Shown here: positions 53,177 through 62,206 of the stretch, piece by piece
How the letters are laid out: the number at the start of each line of letters is the position of its first letter
Position numbering within the stretch: position 1 is the first letter of the stretch
Assembly (NCBI GenBank): GCA_022842625.1
Contig: JALHPG010000002.1
Location: 62,001-126,000, forward strand
Length of the DNA stretch: 64,000 bases
Reading direction: 5' to 3'
Source of the DNA: Bacteroidia bacterium
GTDB lineage: Bacteria; Bacteroidota; Bacteroidia; B-17B0; Aurantibacillaceae
Notes under the pieces: generated by a model
Databases searched by the model: none
Told to the model about the DNA's origin: nothing
What the model saw: only the letters and a program-made list of their open reading frames with translations
Program-made: the position numbers and the translations under genes

Positions 53177-56008
53177 TTAATGCGCCAACAACCAATTCTC
53201 TCCCACTCCCATGCCAACTTCAACCGGAACGCTTAATGGTAAGGCGTTTCGCATGAGCTGCTCGATAATTGGTTTAACAACTTCCAATTCGGGCTTATAA
53301 ACATCAAAAACCAATTCGTCATGCACTTGCAATAACATTTTTGTTTTAAAGTTTTGTTTTCTAAGCTCGTTATAAATATTGATCATGGCCACTTTTATCA
53401 TGTCGGCAGCACTGCCTTGTATTGGTGCGTTAATGGCGTTACGTTCTGCAAAACTGCGAACCGTTGCGTTATTAGAAGTGATATCGCGCAGCCAACGTTT
53501 CCTTCCTAACAACGTTTTTACATAACCGTTCTCGCGCGCAAAATTAATTTCGCCGTCCATATACTCTTTTATAGCCGAGTATTCTTTAAAGTAATTGTCG
53601 ATTAGTTCTTTTGCTTCGCCTCTTGAGATATTTAAATTCTCGGATAAACCAAAAGCCCCTTGTCCGTAAATGATACCAAAGTTTACGCTCTTTGCTTTGT
53701 AACGCATTTCTTTTGTTACATCATTTTCATCTACACCAAAAACTTTAGCTGCTGTGGCGGTATGAATATCTTTTCCTAATTGAAAGGCCTCACACATATT
53801 TTTATCGCCACTAATACTTGCAACAATACGCAATTCTATTTGCGAGTAATCGGCACTTAATAAAATATGATCATTGTCTCTTGGAATAAAGGCTTTACGA
53901 ATTTGACGACCACGCTCGGTTCTGATAGGAATGTTTTGAAGGTTTGGATTATCGCTACTTAAACGTCCGGTAACCGCAACCACTTGGTTGAAAGAAGTGT
54001 GAATGCGATTTGTTTTTTTATTTACCAATTCCGGTAAAGTATCCACGTACGTAGATTTTAATTTTACGAGTTCGCGGTAATCTAATATTTTAGAAACAAT
54101 GGGGTGCGTGCCTTCCAACTTACTTAAGATCTCTTCACCGGTAGCATACTGACCCGTTTTTGTTTTCTTAGGCTTATCTACAATTTTTAAATATTCAAAT
54201 AGTATTTCACCCACTTGTTTTGGCGATGAGACATTAAATTTTGTGCCTGCAAGATCCTGAATTTCTTTTTCAACAATTGCAATATCTGTTTGTAGTTGCG
54301 CAGAAAATTCACGCAAAGCATTTACATCTAAATTAATTCCTTCTCGCTCAATATTAGCCAATACTTTAATTAAGGGCACCTCAACTTCATCAAACAATTT
54401 TTCTACTTCATTCTCTTTTAATAAAGGAGCGAAATGGTTTTTTAATTGGATAGTAACATCAGCGTCTTCGGCGGCATAATCTTTTATTAAGTTTACATCT
54501 ACCGATCGCATGCTTAATTGATCTTTTCCCTTTTTACCAATTAAGGAAGTGATGCTAACGGGTGAATAATTTAAATACGTTTGCGCTAATATGTCCATGC
54601 CATGGCGCATGTCGGGCATAATTAAAAAATGTGCCACCATGGTGTCAAACAACCTGTTCTTTATTTCGATATCATAATTTAATAAAACCTGATAATCGTA
54701 CTTGATGTTTTGACCGATCATTGTTTTAGAAGCATCGGCAAAAATTGACAAAAATGGTTTTAATTGTTCCAGCGCTTCTGCTTTATTTTCTGAAATGGGA
54801 ACATAATAAGCAACATGCTCTTTAACTGAAAAAGATAAGCCTACTAATTCAGCATCGATCGTATTTAGCGAAGTGGTTTCAGAATCAAAACAATATTCGG
54901 TTGCCTGTTGCAAAACAGTTACCAATTCATTAATTTTTTCTAATGAATCAACCAGCACATAGGTGTGTTCAACATCATTAATTGTTTTAAAGTTGCTTGC
55001 CGGCTCATCGAGCTCAACAGGGTTTTCGTTTGGCGCAGAAAAAAGATCCGGCTCGCTAAACAGATCTTGTTTTACAACTGCCTTAGGTTTTTCTGCGGGT
55101 AATTTTTCATTACCGCCAATATCTTCGCCTAAAACTTTTTTTGCTATTGCTCTAAATTCAAGTTCTTTGAACAACTCGGTTAAGGCCTCTTTATTTACCG
55201 GTTTAATTCTTAGCTTTTCTTCTTCTAATTCAACCGGACAATCTAAAATAATTGTAGCTAACCATTTTGATTGAATGGCCATTTCTTTATTATTCTCAAC
55301 CTTCTCCTTTAGTTTTCCTTTTAATTTATCGGTGTTCTGTAACAAATTTTCGATGGTGCCAAAATCTTTTATAAGCTGAATGGCCGTTTTTTCGCCAACT
55401 CCGGGGATGCCGGGAATGTTATCGGCCTTATCGCCCATTAATCCTAAAATGTCTATTAACTGGGCAACAGAATTTATTTCCCACTTTTTACATATTTCTT
55501 CAGGTCCTAAAATCGAAGCGCCGTTACCAAAACTAGCAGGTTTATAAATAAATGTATTTGCGTCAACCAGCTGACCGTAGTCTTTATCCGGCGTCATCAT
55601 ATAAGTAGTAAACCCGGCCTTCTCTGCTTTGATGGCAAGTGTTCCAATAAGGTCATCAGCTTCAAAACCAGAAATGCCCATTGTTTCAATATTAAACCCT
55701 TTGATCAATTCCATAATTAATGGGATTGATTTTCGTAGGTCCTCAGGCATTTCTTCACGATGTGCTTTATACGCTTCAAATTCCACGTGGCGTTGTGTTG
55801 GGCCTTCCATATCAAATACAACGGCAATGTGCGAGGGTTTTTCTTTATTTAATATTTCAAGCAGTGTATTTGTAAACCCAAAAATTGCAGATGTATTAAA
55901 TCCCTTTGAGTTTATTCGTGGGCTGTTGCTAAAGGCAAAGAATGCGCGGTAGATAAGTGCATAGGCGTCTAATAAAAATAATTTCTTTTCAGTGTCTTTA
56001 GTGATCAT
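53177..56008 (-). CDS. polA: DNA polymerase I
   Basis: A 943-residue polymerase for repair and Okazaki fragment processing. The N-terminal 5'-3' exonuclease (about 1-290) starts 'KLFLLDAYALIYRAFFAF' and has 'GDKADNIPGIPGVGEKTA'. The 3'-5' exonuclease (about 345-530) keeps its acids ('CFDSETTSL', 'NIKYDYQVL', 'YAAEDADVT'), so proofreading is probably active. The polymerase domain has motif A 'LLSADYSQIELR', the O-helix 'RYKAKSVNFGIIYGQGAFGL' and motif C 'LQVHDELVFD'. Complete and normal length. Confidence 0.97.
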   Translation of the reverse strand: MITKDTEKKLFLLDAYALIYRAFFAFSNSPRINSKGFNTSAIFGFTNTLLEILNKEKPSHIAVVFDMEGPTQRHVEFEAYKAHREEMPEDLRKSIPLIMELIKGFNIETMGISGFEADDLIGTLAIKAEKAGFTTYMMTPDKDYGQLVDANTFIYKPASFGNGASILGPEEICKKWEINSVAQLIDILGLMGDKADNIPGIPGVGEKTAIQLIKDFGTIENLLQNTDKLKGKLKEKVENNKEMAIQSKWLATIILDCPVELEEEKLRIKPVNKEALTELFKELEFRAIAKKVLGEDIGGNEKLPAEKPKAVVKQDLFSEPDLFSAPNENPVELDEPASNFKTINDVEHTYVLVDSLEKINELVTVLQQATEYCFDSETTSLNTIDAELVGLSFSVKEHVAYYVPISENKAEALEQLKPFLSIFADASKTMIGQNIKYDYQVLLNYDIEIKNRLFDTMVAHFLIMPDMRHGMDILAQTYLNYSPVSITSLIGKKGKDQLSMRSVDVNLIKDYAAEDADVTIQLKNHFAPLLKENEVEKLFDEVEVPLIKVLANIEREGINLDVNALREFSAQLQTDIAIVEKEIQDLAGTKFNVSSPKQVGEILFEYLKIVDKPKKTKTGQYATGEEILSKLEGTHPIVSKILDYRELVKLKSTYVDTLPELVNKKTNRIHTSFNQVVAVTGRLSSDNPNLQNIPIRTERGRQIRKAFIPRDNDHILLSADYSQIELRIVASISGDKNMCEAFQLGKDIHTATAAKVFGVDENDVTKEMRYKAKSVNFGIIYGQGAFGLSENLNISRGEAKELIDNYFKEYSAIKEYMDGEINFARENGYVKTLLGRKRWLRDITSNNATVRSFAERNAINAPIQGSAADMIKVAMINIYNELRKQNFKTKMLLQVHDELVFDVYKPELEVVKPIIEQLMRNALPLSVPVEVGMGVGENWLLAH

Positions 56009-56081
56009 TGATTGTATTGTAAATTTGTTGTTTGGGGAATTTGTTTAAGAATATAAAACCTTGTTTTTGCGTTTACCGGTT

Positions 56082-56624
56082 TCATTTTCTCTCATTATAC
56101 TTTTTAATGGCGTTAATAGCACTTTCTTCATTAATTTTTTTGTCTCCTTCGTATTCATTGGCATATCCGGATGCGCCACTCATCATTTCCTGTAATTGTT
56201 TTTTAAATTTTCCTTCTTTAACTAAGGTCATTTTTTTATCCCCTTGGCGGGTAATATAATATTCGCCATCATAACTGGTTGCATTCATATTTACAATTTC
56301 AAACATCATTTTATACATCGATATTTCACCGCGAACTAAGGCTTTGTAAAACTTTAATTCACCCTCATAGTCCATCGAAACATAATTTTGGTTTTCGAAA
56401 CCATATGCTTTTACCTTATTTGGTTTATAGTTTTTTTGCGTTCCGGATTCTTCTTTAAAAAATACTTTCGAATAATTATCTTGTTCTTTTTTGGGATTTA
56501 TTTTTACCTCACCTTTAAGGGTGTCTCCTTTTTCATTAACAATATAGCCTTTTACAAATGCAATTTGAGAGGTTAAAGAAAAAGTAAGGAGATTTAATAG
56601 TACGGCGAGGACAGTATTCTTCAT
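56082..56624 (-). CDS. Secreted hypothetical protein
   Basis: A 180-residue exported protein with signal peptide (about 1-19). 'GYIVNEKGDTLKGEVKINPK' and 'VKAYGFENQNYVSMDYEGELKFYKALVRGEISMYK' are a pattern seen in many Bacteroidota secreted proteins of unknown role: an opening strand 'G-(Y)-x-(7)-D-(T/S)-(L/V)-x-G' followed by a surface sheet. The 40081-40692 protein opens the same way. A short helical tail ends it. Lies upstream of polA (-) with a 73-base gap. Confidence 0.6.
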   Translation of the reverse strand: MKNTVLAVLLNLLTFSLTSQIAFVKGYIVNEKGDTLKGEVKINPKKEQDNYSKVFFKEESGTQKNYKPNKVKAYGFENQNYVSMDYEGELKFYKALVRGEISMYKMMFEIVNMNATSYDGEYYITRQGDKKMTLVKEGKFKKQLQEMMSGASGYANEYEGDKKINEESAINAIKKYNERK

Positions 56625-56701
56625 AAAAAAATTTTTATAAAGAAAATTAAATTTTAGGTCTAAAAAAAGTGTTGTTGGCAGTGTGTGAATAAGTAAACGA
56701 T

Positions 56702-57202
56702 CTATTTATCTATCAATGCTTTTTCTTGCGAATTAAGTTTGCCGTAGGTTAATAAGTAAGCATAAACAGATGAGAAGAGTTCCGGGTCTGCTGCCTTAAA
56801 TTGGTTTAAATGTTTAATTATATAGTTTTTGTCGGATGCTAAACTCTTATTATATCCAAGGAAAGCCGGGGCGTTTTGTTGTATGGTAAACCTAATGTAC
56901 CTGGCTTCAAGGTCACTCGTATCGGCAAGGATGGTAGCTTCTAAGATCTTTTTTCCGGAATTAAAGGCTTTTATTTTAGCGGCAGGATTAATTTTGTACT
57001 GCGCCGATGTCATTTCTGCTGCGGCATAATAGGCTCTTTTTAGATTTACAGAGACCTCTTTACTTGTTAATGCAATTTCCTTTATGGTATTTACAGCCTC
57101 TTCTTGCTTATTCATTAAAGCAAAATTCGAACGCATTTTTTTTAGGTCAGAGGGGATTGTAGTAATAAAAAGAAAAAGTCCGATAACGATCCCTTTTATC
57201 AT
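56702..57202 (-). CDS. Exported hypothetical protein coupled to crtB
   Basis: A 166-residue mostly helical protein with a signal or anchor at residues 1-17 ('MIKGIVIGLFLFITTIP'). Its start overlaps the crtB stop by ATGA, so it is translated from the carotenoid message. 'VNLKRAYYAAAEMTSAQYKINPAAKIKAFNSGKKILE' and 'ARYIRFTIQQNAPAFLGYNKSLASDKNYI' are protein-like but give no family I know. Position suggests a carotenoid-associated or membrane-related role; not demonstrated. Confidence 0.65.
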   Translation of the reverse strand: MIKGIVIGLFLFITTIPSDLKKMRSNFALMNKQEEAVNTIKEIALTSKEVSVNLKRAYYAAAEMTSAQYKINPAAKIKAFNSGKKILEATILADTSDLEARYIRFTIQQNAPAFLGYNKSLASDKNYIIKHLNQFKAADPELFSSVYAYLLTYGKLNSQEKALIDK

Positions 57203-58035
57203 AACATATTTAAACCGTTTCTAACATAACTTCCTGCAAACAATACCATTTTTTGAGAGTTAGGAATGCGAACGCGTTCTTCTAAAATGTGCTTATGATT
57301 TAATTTTTTTATTTTATTAAAGAGTGATCTGTAATAAATGTAAGCCACATAAACACCTAAGCGTGCTTTTTTTGGCAACATTTTAATTCCTTTTAACCCT
57401 TTATCAAAATCTAATTCTATATCTCTTTCAATTTCTTGCTTAATTTTTTCATCTAACTCGTTCATGTTGATGTTTGGAAAATACATTCTTCCCATTCCAA
57501 CAAAATCATCGTTTAGATCTCTTAAGAAATTGATCTTTTGAAATGCCGATCCTAAAGCCATTGCATAAGGCTTTAGCTCTTTATACGAGTTTTTATCTCC
57601 TTCTGTAAAAACGCACAAACACATTAAACCTACAACCTCTGCACTACCTAAAATATATTCCTTATACCCTTCTTCGGTATAAGCTTTTTTTTGCAGATCC
57701 ATGGTCATGCTTTTTAAAAAAGCATCAATAAGTGTTTTATCTATTTTATAGGTATTAACCACTTCCTGAAAACTGTTTAATACAGGATTTAAGCTAATTC
57801 CTCTTTCTATTGCTAAATAAGTGTCTCTTATAAACTCCTCAAGTAATTGTTTCTTGTCATACGCATGAAAACTATCAACGATCTCATCTGCAAAACGAAC
57901 AAAGCCATAAATTGCATAAATTGGTTTATGAAGGTCTTTGTTTAAAAAACGGATTCCCAAGCTAAACGACGTACTATATTGTCGTGTAACGATTTTACTT
58001 GTTTTATCAGAAACTTGATCAAATAATTGTTTCAT
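57199..58035 (-). CDS. crtB: Phytoene synthase
   Basis: A 278-residue enzyme that condenses two geranylgeranyl diphosphates to phytoene. Both Asp-rich motifs are present: 'FVRFADEIVDSFH' and 'LRDLNDDFVGMGRMYFP'. 'YILGSAEVVGLMCLCVF' is the central conserved part. It lies 53 bases downstream of crtI and overlaps the next gene by four bases. Squalene synthase activity is excluded by context rather than sequence. Confidence 0.93.
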   Translation of the reverse strand: MKQLFDQVSDKTSKIVTRQYSTSFSLGIRFLNKDLHKPIYAIYGFVRFADEIVDSFHAYDKKQLLEEFIRDTYLAIERGISLNPVLNSFQEVVNTYKIDKTLIDAFLKSMTMDLQKKAYTEEGYKEYILGSAEVVGLMCLCVFTEGDKNSYKELKPYAMALGSAFQKINFLRDLNDDFVGMGRMYFPNINMNELDEKIKQEIERDIELDFDKGLKGIKMLPKKARLGVYVAYIYYRSLFNKIKKLNHKHILEERVRIPNSQKMVLFAGSYVRNGLNML

Positions 58036-58088
58036 TTTTTTATTCTCTTTTTTCTTTTACAGTTATTGAAAAGGTTAAACAGTTTAAA

Positions 58089-59558
58089 TTAAAAATAGTT
58101 TAAAATTTGTTCTGAAGCAAGCTTTCCTGATATTAAGGAAGGAGGCACGCCCGGCCCAGGCACGGTTAATTGGCCGGTGTAGAACAGGTTTTTAACCTTT
58201 TTGCTTTTTAAACTTGGTTTTAAATGGGCTGTTTGCATGAGGGTATTAGCCAATCCATAAGCATTACCTTTAAATGCATTGTAATCTTTTACAAAATTGC
58301 TTGGTGCATAGCTTTTAAAATATACCAAGTTTTCATTAATATCAAACCCGGTTTTTGCTTTTAATCGTTCTGCTACTGCTTTAAAGTACTTAGCTCTAAT
58401 TTCTTCTGTGTCTGCTAAACCAGGTGCAACAGGAATTAAAATAAATAAATTTTCGTGTCCTGAAGGCGCAACCGTTGAATCTGTTTTACTTGGGCAACAA
58501 ACATAAAACAATGGGTCGTTAGGCCATTGAGGATTAGTATAAATTTCTTGAGAGTGTTTTGTGAAATCGGCATCAAAAAACAAATTATGGTGCAGTAAAT
58601 TGTTTATGATTCCTTTAACGCCAACATAATAGATCAAACAACTCGGGGCCATTTTTCGGTTTTCCCAGTATTTTTGGGTGTATTTTCTGTCTTTTTCAGA
58701 CAATAACTTTTGCTCTGTAAAATTATAATCTGCAGAAGAAATAAGCGCATCAAAAGCACCGCATTCTTTATTTGCCGATAAAGATCTTGCCAAATTATTT
58801 TCAACTACAATTTTATTTACATCAACTCCGGTCTCAAACTTTACGCCTAATTCAATTGCCAAATCGTACATACCTTTTGCGATTTTTTGCATTCCTCCCA
58901 TTGGGTACCAGGTTCCTAGAGCAAGATCCGCATAGTTCATTAGACTATAAAGAGCCGGCGTATGCTCGGGTAAAGCTCCCAAAAACAAAACAGGAAACTC
59001 CAGTAACTTTATTAGCTTTTCGTTCTTAAACAACTTTCGCACGTGTGAACTCATGCTTTTAAAAACATCCAGTTTAAAAACACCCGAAATTAATCGCATG
59101 TCAATTAACTCCGAAATATTAATGCCCGGCTTGTAAACCAGATCATGCATTCCAACGTTGTATTTATACTCTGCTTCTGATAAAAACTGTTTTAAATTGT
59201 TGGTGCTTCCGGGTTCATAGCGTTCAAAAAGAGCATATAATTCCTCTAAAGTGGCAGGAACATCTAAATGATCGTCTGTAAAAAAAACACGATAGCTTGG
59301 CGATAAACGAACCAAGTCATAATAATCGGAAACTTTTTTTCCGAAATCAGCAAAAAATTTCTCAAATATATCGGGCATCCAATACCAACTTGGACCCATA
59401 TCAAACATAAAACCTTTGTCGGAATAGCTTCTTGAGCGCCCGCCAATGGACTCGTGCTTCTCATAAACAGTAACGTCAAAACCTGCCTTAGCTAAATAAC
59501 AAGCAGAGGAAAGACCGCTAAAACCTGCACCAATTATTGAAATTTTCTTTTTTGCCAT
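58089..59558 (-). CDS. crtI: Phytoene desaturase
   Basis: A 489-residue FAD enzyme that desaturates phytoene to lycopene. The FAD motif is 'SIIGAGFSGLSSACYLAKAGFDVTVYEKHESIGGR' from residue 6, and the C-terminal signature is 'LFYTGQLTVPGPGVPPSLISGKLASEQI'. I use the ATG at 59558 (MAKKKISIIGAG); the track start adds seven unneeded residues. It diverges from crtD across 62 bases. Confidence 0.94.
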   Translation of the reverse strand: MAKKKISIIGAGFSGLSSACYLAKAGFDVTVYEKHESIGGRSRSYSDKGFMFDMGPSWYWMPDIFEKFFADFGKKVSDYYDLVRLSPSYRVFFTDDHLDVPATLEELYALFERYEPGSTNNLKQFLSEAEYKYNVGMHDLVYKPGINISELIDMRLISGVFKLDVFKSMSSHVRKLFKNEKLIKLLEFPVLFLGALPEHTPALYSLMNYADLALGTWYPMGGMQKIAKGMYDLAIELGVKFETGVDVNKIVVENNLARSLSANKECGAFDALISSADYNFTEQKLLSEKDRKYTQKYWENRKMAPSCLIYYVGVKGIINNLLHHNLFFDADFTKHSQEIYTNPQWPNDPLFYVCCPSKTDSTVAPSGHENLFILIPVAPGLADTEEIRAKYFKAVAERLKAKTGFDINENLVYFKSYAPSNFVKDYNAFKGNAYGLANTLMQTAHLKPSLKSKKVKNLFYTGQLTVPGPGVPPSLISGKLASEQILNYF

Positions 59559-59620
59559 GTTTACTATAAAGTTAAACAAAAAACCCGTAAAATTGTTTAA
59601 AGACTAAAGCTTAATAATTA

Positions 59621-61087
59621 ATTAAACACACTGTAAACATAATTGGTTCGGGTATTGGAGGCTTAGCCACGTCTATTAGACTTGCTAAACAAGGCTTTGA
59701 GGTAACCGTATTTGAAAAAAACGCTTATCCCGGAGGAAAACTTTCTGAATTTACATCTGAACACTACAGGTTCGACAAAGGTCCTTCTTTGTTAACCATG
59801 CCTGAATTAATTGACGAACTAACAGTTTTAATTGGTTACAAAAACGAATTTAAGTACTCAAGGTTAAAAACAATTACGCATTATTTTTTTGAAGATGGAA
59901 CGAAGATCGTAGCTCCTGATTCGGCAGAACAATTTGCAAAAGAGTTAAAGCTTAAACTAAACGAGGATGAAGACGCGGTAATTAAACACTTGGCAAAAAG
60001 TAAGTTTTATCATGCAACCATTGCCGATCTATTCTTAAATCAATCGTTGGGAAAGATCAAAAATTTTTTGAACCTAAAAACAATAAAGGCCTTGCTGCAA
60101 TCGCACAAGCTGAATTTGTTTAGCACCATGCATAAAGAAAACAGTAAGTTTTTTAATAACGAAAAAACAACACAGATCTTTAATCGATATGCCACTTATA
60201 ACGGATCCAATCCATACAAAGCACCGGCATTATTAAACATTATCCCGCATTTAGAATTTGGATTAGGCGCATATATACCCGAAAAAGGGATGCACCAAAT
60301 AACTGAACACCTTTATAACATGGCATTGCACTGTGGGGTTACATTTAATTTTAATGCCCAAGTAGAAAAAATTGAAATTGAAAACAAATCCGTAACAGGT
60401 ATCATAAGCAACGGTGTGTTACATAAGAGTAATTTAGTGGTTAGTGATGCTGATATTCATTTAGTATATAAAAAACTTTTACCGCAAAATTATTATCCTA
60501 AAAAATTATTATCCCAAGAAAAATCAAGCAGCGCATATGTATTTTATTGGGGCATTAATAAGGAATTTCCTGAGCTCGACTTGCATAATATTTTATTTTC
60601 AGAAAACTACAAAGCAGAGTTTGATTCTTTATTCCAAGAAAAAAGTCCCTGCAGTGATCCAACGGTCTACATCAACATCACATCAAAGTTTTGTAAAGCC
60701 GATGCCCCAAGCGGTTGTGAAAATTGGTTTGTTATGGTAAATGTGCCGCACAATAAATCGGGAAATAAAATAGACTATGCGACTGAGCTAAGAAAAAATG
60801 TTGTTGCAAAAATTAATCGGGTGCTTAACACAGATATTGAAAAGTATATAAAAGTTGAAGAGGTTTTAGATCCTTTGGGTATAGAGCAGCAAACCTCGTC
60901 GTTTGGAGGCTCACTTTACGGCAATGCCAGCAACAATAAATTTTCGGCATTTTTACGTCATGCAAACTACAACAGTAAAATTGGTGGTTTGTACTTTGTT
61001 GGCGGCAGTGTGCACCCGGGAGGAGGTATCCCATTATGTCTGTTAAGCGCGAAAATTGTTTCTGCTTTAATAAAAGATAAAAAATAG
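59621..61087 (+). CDS. crtD: Carotenoid 3,4-desaturase (CrtD-like), probable ATT start
   Basis: A CrtI/CrtD-family desaturase. The track starts it at TTG 59789 (432 residues), but the same frame upstream encodes 'IIGSGIGGLATSIRLAKQG' and 'FEVTVFEKNAYPGGKLSEF', the essential FAD-binding fold. From the in-frame TAA at 59615 to 59789 there is no ATG, GTG or TTG; ATT at 59621 would give (M)KHTVNIIGSGIGGL, a perfect family N-terminus, and 488 residues, equal to crtI. The C-terminal 'GLYFVGGSVHPGGGIPLCLLSAKIV' is intact. Context with cruF points to 3,4-desaturation of a 1-hydroxy carotenoid. ATT is an inference; a sequence error is the alternative. Confidence 0.82.
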   Translation: MKHTVNIIGSGIGGLATSIRLAKQGFEVTVFEKNAYPGGKLSEFTSEHYRFDKGPSLLTMPELIDELTVLIGYKNEFKYSRLKTITHYFFEDGTKIVAPDSAEQFAKELKLKLNEDEDAVIKHLAKSKFYHATIADLFLNQSLGKIKNFLNLKTIKALLQSHKLNLFSTMHKENSKFFNNEKTTQIFNRYATYNGSNPYKAPALLNIIPHLEFGLGAYIPEKGMHQITEHLYNMALHCGVTFNFNAQVEKIEIENKSVTGIISNGVLHKSNLVVSDADIHLVYKKLLPQNYYPKKLLSQEKSSSAYVFYWGINKEFPELDLHNILFSENYKAEFDSLFQEKSPCSDPTVYINITSKFCKADAPSGCENWFVMVNVPHNKSGNKIDYATELRKNVVAKINRVLNTDIEKYIKVEEVLDPLGIEQQTSSFGGSLYGNASNNKFSAFLRHANYNSKIGGLYFVGGSVHPGGGIPLCLLSAKIVSALIKDKK

Positions 61088-61088
61088 A

Positions 61089-61733
61089 TTGCTAATAGTT
61101 AAAAAATATTTGCTTTACTTTTTAATTCTGGTTTACGTATCAGGTGCCATTGGTTTTTTAATTACCCCCGGCTTTTTTTTGCCGTTTACGCCATTTACTT
61201 TAGTCTTTACTTGTTTTGTATTCTTGATCCACCAGCCGGTGAATAATTTAAATTTTACATTAAGTTTTGTTGCCCTTGCTTTAATTGGCTTTGCTGCCGA
61301 GGTAATTGGTGTAAAAACAGGGGCTGTGTTTGGTAATTATTATTACGGTAACGCATTGGGCTATAAAGTTTGGGGAGTGCCATTAGTAATTTCGCTAAAC
61401 TGGGGTTTATTAATAAATATAGGGGTTTTAGTTGCTACTAATCTCTCATCAAAACCGCTTTTGAGAGCTACTATAGCTGCATTTATTATTACAAGTGTTG
61501 ATCTTTTAATTGAACAAGTGGCCTCAAAAATGGATTATTGGCACTTCTCAGAAGGCATTGCCGGACTTCAAAATTATGTAGGCTGGTTTATAATATCTTT
61601 CTTTGCTTCGTTGGTTTTTCAAAAACATTTAGCAAAGGGAGATAAAAGAATTGCCTACATGTTTCTTGCCCTTCAATTGTTTTTTTTCGGAGTAATTTAT
61701 ATTAATAAACTTTTTAATTTTGTTTCATTATGA
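61089..61733 (+). CDS. cruF: Carotenoid 1',2'-hydratase-type membrane protein
   Basis: A 214-residue protein with about seven membrane helices, of the CruF/DUF422 family. 'GFAAEVIGVKTGAVFGNYYYGNALGYKVWGVPLVISLNW' holds the conserved Glu, Gly-Tyr and Trp, and 'DLLIEQVASKMDYWHF' the second family motif. It is expected to add water to the psi end of the carotenoid. It starts with TTG one base after crtD and overlaps crtZ (ATGA), so it is tightly coupled. Confidence 0.85.
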   Translation: MLIVKKYLLYFLILVYVSGAIGFLITPGFFLPFTPFTLVFTCFVFLIHQPVNNLNFTLSFVALALIGFAAEVIGVKTGAVFGNYYYGNALGYKVWGVPLVISLNWGLLINIGVLVATNLSSKPLLRATIAAFIITSVDLLIEQVASKMDYWHFSEGIAGLQNYVGWFIISFFASLVFQKHLAKGDKRIAYMFLALQLFFFGVIYINKLFNFVSL

Positions 61734-62197
61734 TCCCATTTCTAATTATTATTATAACGTTTATTCTTACCGAGTTTTCTGCTTGGGCAAACCATAAATT
61801 TATTATGCATGGTACCATGTGGTATTTTCATGCCGACCATCACAAAAAAGATCACAAAAGTGTTTTTGAACGCAATGATATTTTCTTTTTAATTTATGCC
61901 GTACCTAGTTGGTTGTGTATTATGTTTGGTATGATGAATGGTTATGCTTGGTACACCTGGGTTGGCTTTGGTATTGCTTTGTATGGCTTAGCCTATTTTT
62001 TTGTGCACGATATTATTATTCACCAGCGATTTAAATTTTTAACTAAATCCAATAACCTTTATGTTTTAGCGCTGCGCAGAGCACACAAAATGCATCATAA
62101 ACACATCGGAAAATACGATGGTGAAAGTTTTGGGATGCTATTTATCCACCCAAAATATTTTGCAGAAGCTAAGAAGTTAAAAGCATCACAACACTAA
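61730..62197 (+). CDS. crtZ: Beta-carotene 3-hydroxylase
   Basis: A 155-residue membrane di-iron hydroxylase. The His boxes are 'HKFIMHGTMW', 'HADHHKKDHK', 'FVHDIIIHQRF' and 'HKMHHKHIGK', the normal CrtZ set. It hydroxylates the beta-ionone ring at C3. Starts by ATG within the cruF stop. Confidence 0.93.
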   Translation: MIPFLIIIITFILTEFSAWANHKFIMHGTMWYFHADHHKKDHKSVFERNDIFFLIYAVPSWLCIMFGMMNGYAWYTWVGFGIALYGLAYFFVHDIIIHQRFKFLTKSNNLYVLALRRAHKMHHKHIGKYDGESFGMLFIHPKYFAEAKKLKASQH

Positions 62198-62206
62198 GCT
62201 ATTTCA

